10,254 nt of DNA. Source: Candidatus Zixiibacteriota bacterium. Its GTDB lineage: Bacteria; Zixibacteria; MSB-5A5; GN15; FEB-12. Positions 5,318 through 10,254 of this stretch are shown piece after piece. Both the position numbers and the translations under genes were made by a program. Each line of letters begins with the position of its first letter. The stretch's first letter is position 1. The stretch spans positions 1-10,254 of the forward strand of contig JACZYS010000077.1 of assembly GCA_022570975.1 (NCBI GenBank), written 5' to 3'. The notes under the pieces were generated by a model. It did no database searches. It was given only the letters and a program-made list of their open reading frames with translations, and was not told the origin of the DNA.

Positions 5318-7879
5318 ATGAAACGTATCGCGTTTTTCCTAACATCTTTGTTGGTTCTTTCCTTTGGGTTAGCTAATGGACAGGGTGGATCTGTTTCCAT
5401 CCAAAATGTTGTCGGTGCATTTGGTGCACAAGACACAGTCCAGGCTGGTGTACCAATCGTTTTTGAGATTCGGTTCACCAACAACACTGGCGATTTTATC
5501 GCTGGAGGCACAAACGGTTTCCGGGTATATTCACCGGATGGCGCAACTTGGACTCCAATATCCATGACAGAAACAGGAGCTATTAACAAGTTCCCGTTTT
5601 TCTTGGATCCCAATACAATGTGGGACGGTGGAGTATTCATCAATGGATTTAGTATCACAGGCGATGGCGCTGATACTATTGGAATTGGTGGATTTGCAAG
5701 TGACTCGGCAGTCGCAGGAATTCCTGATGGTTTTGATGAGCATGTTGCCAGTATTACAACCGGAACAGCCATAGCCGAAGCCGGAAAGACCCTTTGTCTT
5801 GACTCAGCATTTTATCGACCGGCTAACAGCTGGCTCTGGTCACTTGCTGATACAGCTGCTGCTGCAGTAGTACCTGAATGGGATGGACCTCATTGTTTCT
5901 TAATTTATGAAGTCCCAAACTTGGCACCGGTGATCACTAACTGCCCGGGTGCATTGCCCTTTGATCATTGTGGAATTGCATCATATGATTTTGACGCTAC
6001 TGACGCTGAAAATGATCCTTTTACATTTTCATTGGACAGTGGCCCTGGTTCTATTGATGCCGGTACAGGTGAATGGACTTATGCTCTATCACTTGCTGAT
6101 GTTGGCGGGTTTGCTATTACTGTAACTGCATGCGATGCATTCCAGTGCAGTAATGACTGTATTGTTGATGTTGCTGTTTCAAACGCAGCTCCAACAATTA
6201 CATGTCCGGGAATCACAGCAGTAGGTAAAGGTAACTCAACTACTGTTTCTGTTTCAGGTGACGCTGTTGATTGTGACCCTATCACCTATTCCTTAGGTGC
6301 TATTTCTCCAACTCCTGTTGGAACAATATCTATTGATCCAAACACTGGCGATGTCACATTTGACACTGACGAAGCCGATGCCGGTAATGCCGGTCAGGTT
6401 TTTGATATTGAAGTCTGTGTTTCTGACGGTGATGAAACAGCCTGCTGTACTTTGCAGATTGATGTGCTCTTCACCGAGCCATTTAAAGTTTGCATTGAAA
6501 GAACCGAAAGAACCTTCCAGGGCGGACACGAATCAGTTGCTATTACAAAAGAAGCTGGTTCTGAAGCTCTTGGCGGATTTGACTTCCTTATTTCATATGA
6601 CGCTTCTGCACTATCATTTGTTGGTGCTGCAGAAGGCTCTGTTTATTCTGACTGTGGATGGGAATATTTTAACTATCGTTATGGTCCCAATGGCAACTGT
6701 GGCGGTGGCTGTCCAAGCGGACTCCTCAGAGTAATTGGTATTGCCGAAACTAACAACGGTGCCGCTCATCCTTCATGTTTCCAGATGGCCTCCGGTGACA
6801 CTTTTACCACCCTGGACTTCCTGGTTTCTAGTGACGGTACTTTAGAATGTCAACAAGTACCAATCCGGTTCTTCTGGTTAGACTGTGGTGACAACACTCT
6901 GTCTTCCTCAACTGGTGACTCTCTCTTCATTTCTCGCAATGTCACAGACCATGAAGAAATTGGAGACATCACTAATCCAGCTTCTGGATATCCTACCTAC
7001 ACAGGTGCTCAGGATTCAGACTGCTTTACTGGTAATGAAAACAAAGTCCCGGTTCGCTTTATTGATTTCTGCAACGGCGGAATTAGTATTGCTTGTGTTG
7101 ACTCAATTGATGCCCGCGGTGACATCAACCTGAATGAAATTGCTAACGAAATCTCAGACGCGGTTCTGTTAAGCAACTATTTTATTTATGGAATTTCTGT
7201 CTTTAGTTCTGATCCAACCAGACTCCAAGGTCAGATTGCCGCCTCCGACGTAAATGCTGATGGTCTATCCTTGTCAGTTGCTGACTTGGTATACTTAATC
7301 CGTATTATTGTTGGTGATGCTTTACCTTATCCTAAAGTTTCTCCAATAACTGCTGAATTTGTTAACAACAACGGAACTCTCAACATCAACGCCGACATGG
7401 GCGCTGCCCTGGTAATTGTTGAAGGTGATGCTGTTCCTACACTTTTGGCTGAGAACATGGAAATGAAGCATAATTTTGATGGTATCAACACCCGCGTTCT
7501 TATTTACAGCATGGAAGCAGGCGCTTCCTTCTCCGGTGACTTCTTGTCAGTAAACGGAAATGTTGTAAGTACAGAATTTGCCGGATATGAAGGTAACATC
7601 GTTGTAGCTAAAGAATTACCCAATAGCTTTGCTTTACAGCAGAACTATCCTAACCCGTTTAACCCAACGACCACCGTTATATTTGAGAGTAAAGGCGGAG
7701 CCTATGCTCTTTCTATCTACAATGTAACCGGTCAGAAGGTAGCCGAGTATAAGGGCACTGGCGTAGGAACCATTAAAATTGAAGTTGATGGAACCGGCTG
7801 GTCAAGTGGTATTTATTTCTACACCCTTGAAATTGAAAACTTCTTCAAAGAAACCAAAAAAATGGTCCTCTTGAAATAA
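5318..7879 (+). CDS. Multidomain surface protein: cadherin/Ig-like, cohesin-like, dockerin-like, T9SS sorting domain
   Basis: This 853-residue protein starts at an ATG seven bases after AGGAG (5306-5310). Order: signal peptide 1-21 (IAFFLTSLLVLSFGLANG); N-terminal beta domain about 22-200; two Cys-containing cadherin/Ig-like domains, about 203-290 (DATDAENDPFTFSLDSGPG) and 291-388 (SVSGDAVDCDPITYSL); cohesin-like domain about 390-590 (GGFDFLISYDASALSFVGAAEG at 419-440, GDTFTTLDFLVS); dockerin-like pair with Asp/Asn loops at 602-614 and 644-656 (SDVNADGLSLSVADLVYLIR); a short beta region 675-765; and a type A T9SS sorting domain from 772 (FALQQNYPNPFNPTT, then YNVTGQKV, SSGIYFYTLE, KKMVLLK). 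It is probably exported across the outer membrane and anchored at the surface. Carrying both cohesin-like and dockerin-like modules suggests a scaffold or self-associating protein; that is inference. It follows the small frame at 5131 and has a close paralogue downstream. Confidence 0.92.
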   Translation: MKRIAFFLTSLLVLSFGLANGQGGSVSIQNVVGAFGAQDTVQAGVPIVFEIRFTNNTGDFIAGGTNGFRVYSPDGATWTPISMTETGAINKFPFFLDPNTMWDGGVFINGFSITGDGADTIGIGGFASDSAVAGIPDGFDEHVASITTGTAIAEAGKTLCLDSAFYRPANSWLWSLADTAAAAVVPEWDGPHCFLIYEVPNLAPVITNCPGALPFDHCGIASYDFDATDAENDPFTFSLDSGPGSIDAGTGEWTYALSLADVGGFAITVTACDAFQCSNDCIVDVAVSNAAPTITCPGITAVGKGNSTTVSVSGDAVDCDPITYSLGAISPTPVGTISIDPNTGDVTFDTDEADAGNAGQVFDIEVCVSDGDETACCTLQIDVLFTEPFKVCIERTERTFQGGHESVAITKEAGSEALGGFDFLISYDASALSFVGAAEGSVYSDCGWEYFNYRYGPNGNCGGGCPSGLLRVIGIAETNNGAAHPSCFQMASGDTFTTLDFLVSSDGTLECQQVPIRFFWLDCGDNTLSSSTGDSLFISRNVTDHEEIGDITNPASGYPTYTGAQDSDCFTGNENKVPVRFIDFCNGGISIACVDSIDARGDINLNEIANEISDAVLLSNYFIYGISVFSSDPTRLQGQIAASDVNADGLSLSVADLVYLIRIIVGDALPYPKVSPITAEFVNNNGTLNINADMGAALVIVEGDAVPTLLAENMEMKHNFDGINTRVLIYSMEAGASFSGDFLSVNGNVVSTEFAGYEGNIVVAKELPNSFALQQNYPNPFNPTTTVIFESKGGAYALSIYNVTGQKVAEYKGTGVGTIKIEVDGTGWSSGIYFYTLEIENFFKETKKMVLLK
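7385..7497 (+). repeat. Exact 113-base direct repeat, copy 1
   Basis: This stretch, encoding INADMGAALVIVEGDAV onward (residues 690-726) in the 853-residue protein, is identical base for base to 10142-10254. The flanking sequence of the two paralogues is clearly diverged. The repeat may be longer, because copy 2 is cut off by the window edge. Confidence 0.95.
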
Positions 7880-7893
7880 GTTTGATTTTCATA

Positions 7894-7930
7894 TCTCTGG
7901 AGAGGTTAACCCCTCTCCGGAGAATATTTT
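7894..7930 (+). terminator. Strong intrinsic terminator after the 853-residue gene
   Basis: TCTCTGGAGAGG at 7894-7905 pairs with CCTCTCCGGAGA at 7912-7923 over 12 base pairs (one T-G), with a six-base loop, followed by ATATTTT. It begins 15 bases after the stop codon and separates this gene from its paralogue. Confidence 0.8.
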
Positions 7931-8074
7931 AAACCTGAGGAGATTGGATGTAAGAAAATTTTAAATAAAAAAGCATGTCTAAGTTTTTTTTGAGAATATT
8001 GAGTGAAATGGAAATGGTGAAAATGACGAGAAAAGACATAAACGGAAAAAGAGATTAAAAGCAGGGTGCAAGTA
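7931..8074 (+). other. Spacer between paralogues, with an ATG-TAA start-stop
   Basis: This 144-base AT-rich spacer has no clear promoter. GAGGAGATT at 7937-7945 precedes an ATG at 7948-7950 that is immediately followed by TAA. The AGGAGATT also occurs just before the start of the 853-residue gene (5306-5313), so this may be a remnant of the paralogue's original start region. A 27-codon frame at 7975-8058 has no ribosome binding site and is not called. Confidence 0.4.
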
Positions 8075-10254
8075 GTGAAAAATTCCTCTTACCGTAAAAT
8101 AATTGCAGAGCATAACTCCGCTTGTAAGACTGTATTTGTAACTTTATTATTAATGCTTACTTTTGGGACCGTAAATTCCCAACCAAGTTCAGTCACAATT
8201 CAAAATGTTCAGGGTCTGTACGCTACCGACACTATTTTGGCCGATGAACCGATAGTTTTTGAAATTAAATATACAAACAATTCCGGTGATTATTTATTGG
8301 GAATTACCAATGGGTTCAAAGTTTATTCCCCAGATGGTGCCAACTGGACACCACTTGTGGGCACATCAACTGGCAAGATAACTTATGAAATGTTTGACGG
8401 CGGATTTTTCATCAAAACATACAGTATTACCGGTTCCGGAACTGATACTGTTGGATTTGGTGGATTCTCAATTTTGGCTGATGGTATCCCCCCCGGTTTT
8501 GATGAACACGCTGTGAGTATTGAGACGGGAGTCACAGCCGCAGACGATGGCAAAACCCTTTGTCTGGATACTGCCTTTTTCCCCCCATCCAATACCTGGC
8601 TCTGGTCTGGATCAACAACAGGAATAATAATTCCAACCTGGGATGGACCGCACTGCTTTACTATATATGAACTGAAAAATGCTCCGCCGACCATAACCAA
8701 TTGTATTGGGACATTATCTTTTGATCATTGTGAAATTGCTTCTTATGATTTTGATGCGACAGACTCAGAAAATGATCAGTTCACATTTGAGCTGGCCTCA
8801 GGTCCCGGCTCTATTGATGCCAATACTGGCCAGTGGACTTATTCTCCTTCTCTGGCAGATGTTGGCGGTATAACAATTGGTGTCCGCGCCTGTGATTTCT
8901 CTAGTTGCGGAACAACATGTTTTGTTGATTTAACAATTACCAATTATGCACCAACTATTACTTGTCCCGGTATAACACCGGTGTTTGCCGGAAGTAAAGC
9001 ATCCGTAACAGTAACTGCCGAGGCAGTAGACTGTGACCCGATAACTTTTAATATAGCGGCCGTAAATCCAGCGCCGGTGGGGATGATAAACATTGACCCC
9101 AATACGGGCGTTCTTACTTTTCAATCAGACACAGCAGACGGAAGTTTAAGTGCTCCAATTATTACTGTTACTGTCTGTGCTAGCGATGGAGATTTGGAAG
9201 TTTGCTGTGATGTTCAGTTTGAGTTTATTTCTATTGAACCGTATGGTGTTTGCATTGAACAAACCAGCAATACTATTCAAGGCGGTCATGAAATTGTTGA
9301 TATTACTTATGAATCCGGATCAGAACTTCTCGGTGGATTCGACTTCCTTATTGCCTATGATGCATCCGCACTCTCGTTTGTAGGCGCAATTGAAGGTTCC
9401 GTCTATGATGACTGTGCCTGGGAATATTTTAACTTTCGTTATGGTGCATTAGGTAATTGCGGTAGTGCCTGTCCAAGTGGGCTGTTAAGAATTGTTGGAA
9501 TTGCGGAAACCAACAACGGCGCAAGCCACCCGACCTGCTATGATATGTCACCGGGTGATACCTTTGCCTCGCTTGATTTTCTGGTTTCGGATGACCGCAC
9601 TTTAGAGTGTCAGCATGTTCCAATACGCTTCTTCTGGCTTGACTGCGGCGATAATACTATATCATCCTACACAGGTGACTCCTTATTTATTTCCAGTTCT
9701 GTATTGGATTTTGATAAAGTCATCGACATAACAGACCCGACATCCGGCTATCCGACATATAGCGGTTCGCAAGATGAAGATTGTTTTCCTCCAGATGGAA
9801 TTCCTCAAAAAATACCAATACGTTTTATTAAATTTTGCAACGGCGGAATAGATATTGTCTGTGCTGATTCAATTGATTCCCGAGGTGATATCAACGTGAA
9901 CGATATCCCATATGAGATTGCTGACGCCGTATTATATAGTAACTATTTTGTCCAAGGGCTTTCAGTATTTACTATAAACTTGGACGGTCAGGTGGCCGCC
10001 TCTGATGTAAATGCTGATGGGCTCACTTTGACCGTTTCTGATTTAGTTTATCTGATTAGAATTATTATTGGAAACGCTGACCCAATTGCCAAGCTCTCGC
10101 CTATTATTGCCGAGTGGGCAAATTATAACGGGAGAATTAGTATCAACGCCGACATGGGCGCTGCCCTGGTAATTGTTGAAGGTGATGCTGTTCCTACACT
10201 TTTGGCTGAGAACATGGAAATGAAGCATAATTTTGATGGTATCAACACCCGCGT
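8075..10254 (+). CDS. Paralogue of the 853-residue surface protein, 3' end beyond window
   Basis: An uninterrupted frame runs from GTG at 8075 to the window edge (726 codons visible). GTG is chosen because AGGG (8063-8066) lies eight bases upstream; a second in-frame GTG at 8066 is possible, and the frame is closed by TAA at 8039-8041. The signal peptide has a long N-region, then TVFVTLLLMLTFGTVNSQ (residues 19-36). The rest parallels the upstream gene in order: N-terminal beta domain (SSVTIQNVQG), two cadherin/Ig-like domains (DATDSENDQFTFELASGPG), cohesin-like domain (GGFDFLIAYDASALSFVGAIEG), and dockerin-like pair (RGDINVNDI, SDVNADGLTLTVSDLVYLIR). Conservation is clear but partial until 10142, after which the DNA is identical to the upstream copy. 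By homology a T9SS sorting domain should follow beyond the edge. A tandem duplication is the simplest origin. Confidence 0.9.
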   Translation, partial: MKNSSYRKIIAEHNSACKTVFVTLLLMLTFGTVNSQPSSVTIQNVQGLYATDTILADEPIVFEIKYTNNSGDYLLGITNGFKVYSPDGANWTPLVGTSTGKITYEMFDGGFFIKTYSITGSGTDTVGFGGFSILADGIPPGFDEHAVSIETGVTAADDGKTLCLDTAFFPPSNTWLWSGSTTGIIIPTWDGPHCFTIYELKNAPPTITNCIGTLSFDHCEIASYDFDATDSENDQFTFELASGPGSIDANTGQWTYSPSLADVGGITIGVRACDFSSCGTTCFVDLTITNYAPTITCPGITPVFAGSKASVTVTAEAVDCDPITFNIAAVNPAPVGMINIDPNTGVLTFQSDTADGSLSAPIITVTVCASDGDLEVCCDVQFEFISIEPYGVCIEQTSNTIQGGHEIVDITYESGSELLGGFDFLIAYDASALSFVGAIEGSVYDDCAWEYFNFRYGALGNCGSACPSGLLRIVGIAETNNGASHPTCYDMSPGDTFASLDFLVSDDRTLECQHVPIRFFWLDCGDNTISSYTGDSLFISSSVLDFDKVIDITDPTSGYPTYSGSQDEDCFPPDGIPQKIPIRFIKFCNGGIDIVCADSIDSRGDINVNDIPYEIADAVLYSNYFVQGLSVFTINLDGQVAASDVNADGLTLTVSDLVYLIRIIIGNADPIAKLSPIIAEWANYNGRISINADMGAALVIVEGDAVPTLLAENMEMKHNFDGINTR
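10142..10254 (+). repeat. Exact 113-base direct repeat, copy 2 (reaches window edge)
   Basis: Second copy of 7385-7497, in the same reading frame and at the same protein position within the paralogue. Immediately upstream the genes differ (GGAACTCTCAAC versus GGGAGAATTAGT). The identity begins abruptly and continues to the last base of the window. Confidence 0.95.

Noticed and set aside
5272..5772. 166-codon minus-strand frame
   Set aside because: Antisense to the start of the 853-residue gene. A similar antisense frame occurs at 8383-8700 in the paralogue, as expected when both sense sequences are homologous.
6297..6734. 145-codon plus-strand frame inside the 853-residue gene
   Set aside because: Out-of-frame shadow; the main frame shows conserved domains and a paralogue.
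7975..8058. 27-codon frame MSKFFLRILS... in the spacer
   Set aside because: No ribosome binding site, AT-rich sequence, no supporting feature.
8490..8586. Runs of C (8490-8496 and 8582-8587) as possible frameshift or sequencing error sites
   Set aside because: The reading frame stays intact and aligned with the paralogue on both sides of each run.
1..10254. CRISPR array, tRNA, rRNA, transposon or phage genes
   Set aside because: No regularly spaced repeats, tRNA-like cloverleaf, rRNA sequence, transposase or integrase motifs or terminal inverted repeats were seen.

Overview
The window looks like a chromosomal fragment from an uncultured Gram-negative bacterium of the Fibrobacteres-Chlorobi-Bacteroidetes-like group. 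Candidate phylum Zixibacteria is the best guess; Marinimicrobia, KSB1 and Latescibacteria-type lineages are alternatives. The clues are two kinds of C-terminal sorting domain typical of the type IX secretion system (T9SS), dockerin-like repeats of the 'IADLTYLVRYLFKGG' type, and an AT-rich genome with AAGGAGG-type ribosome binding sites. The lineage is inferred from remembered family style, not from a search. All genes lie on the plus strand and all appear to be exported. There are no enzymes, phage or transposon genes, stable RNA genes or CRISPR arrays.

Layout. (1) Positions 3-263: the 3' end of a lipoprotein gene with an extremely Asp/Gly/Asn/His-rich tail. (2) Positions 264-518: a leader with a promoter-like sequence and two stem structures. 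(3) Positions 519-3125: an 868-residue secreted protein with a C-terminal YPNPYR-type sorting domain. (4) Positions 3126-3917: a 792-base gene-free stretch with two good sigma70-type promoters, several hairpins, and a nested stem that covers the ribosome binding site of the next gene. (5) Positions 3918-5027: a 369-residue secreted protein with a cohesin-like region and a C-terminal dockerin, followed by a hairpin. (6) Positions 5131-5307: a possible 58-residue small protein. (7) Positions 5318-7879: an 853-residue protein with N-terminal beta domain, two cadherin/Ig-like domains, cohesin-like domain, dockerin-like domain and a T9SS sorting domain, followed by a strong terminator. (8) Positions 8075-10254: a paralogue of gene 7 that runs off the window with its C-terminus missing.

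Together the genes suggest a cell-surface protein set. The 853-residue protein and its paralogue each carry both cohesin-like and dockerin-like modules, and the 369-residue protein appears to do the same without a sorting domain, so they could in principle bind one another into a surface layer. That is inference. The most striking nucleotide-level signal is at the right edge: the two paralogues are clearly diverged over about 2 kb, then become 100% identical for the last 113 bases (7385-7497 = 10142-10254). This points to gene conversion, or to an assembly artefact at a contig end.
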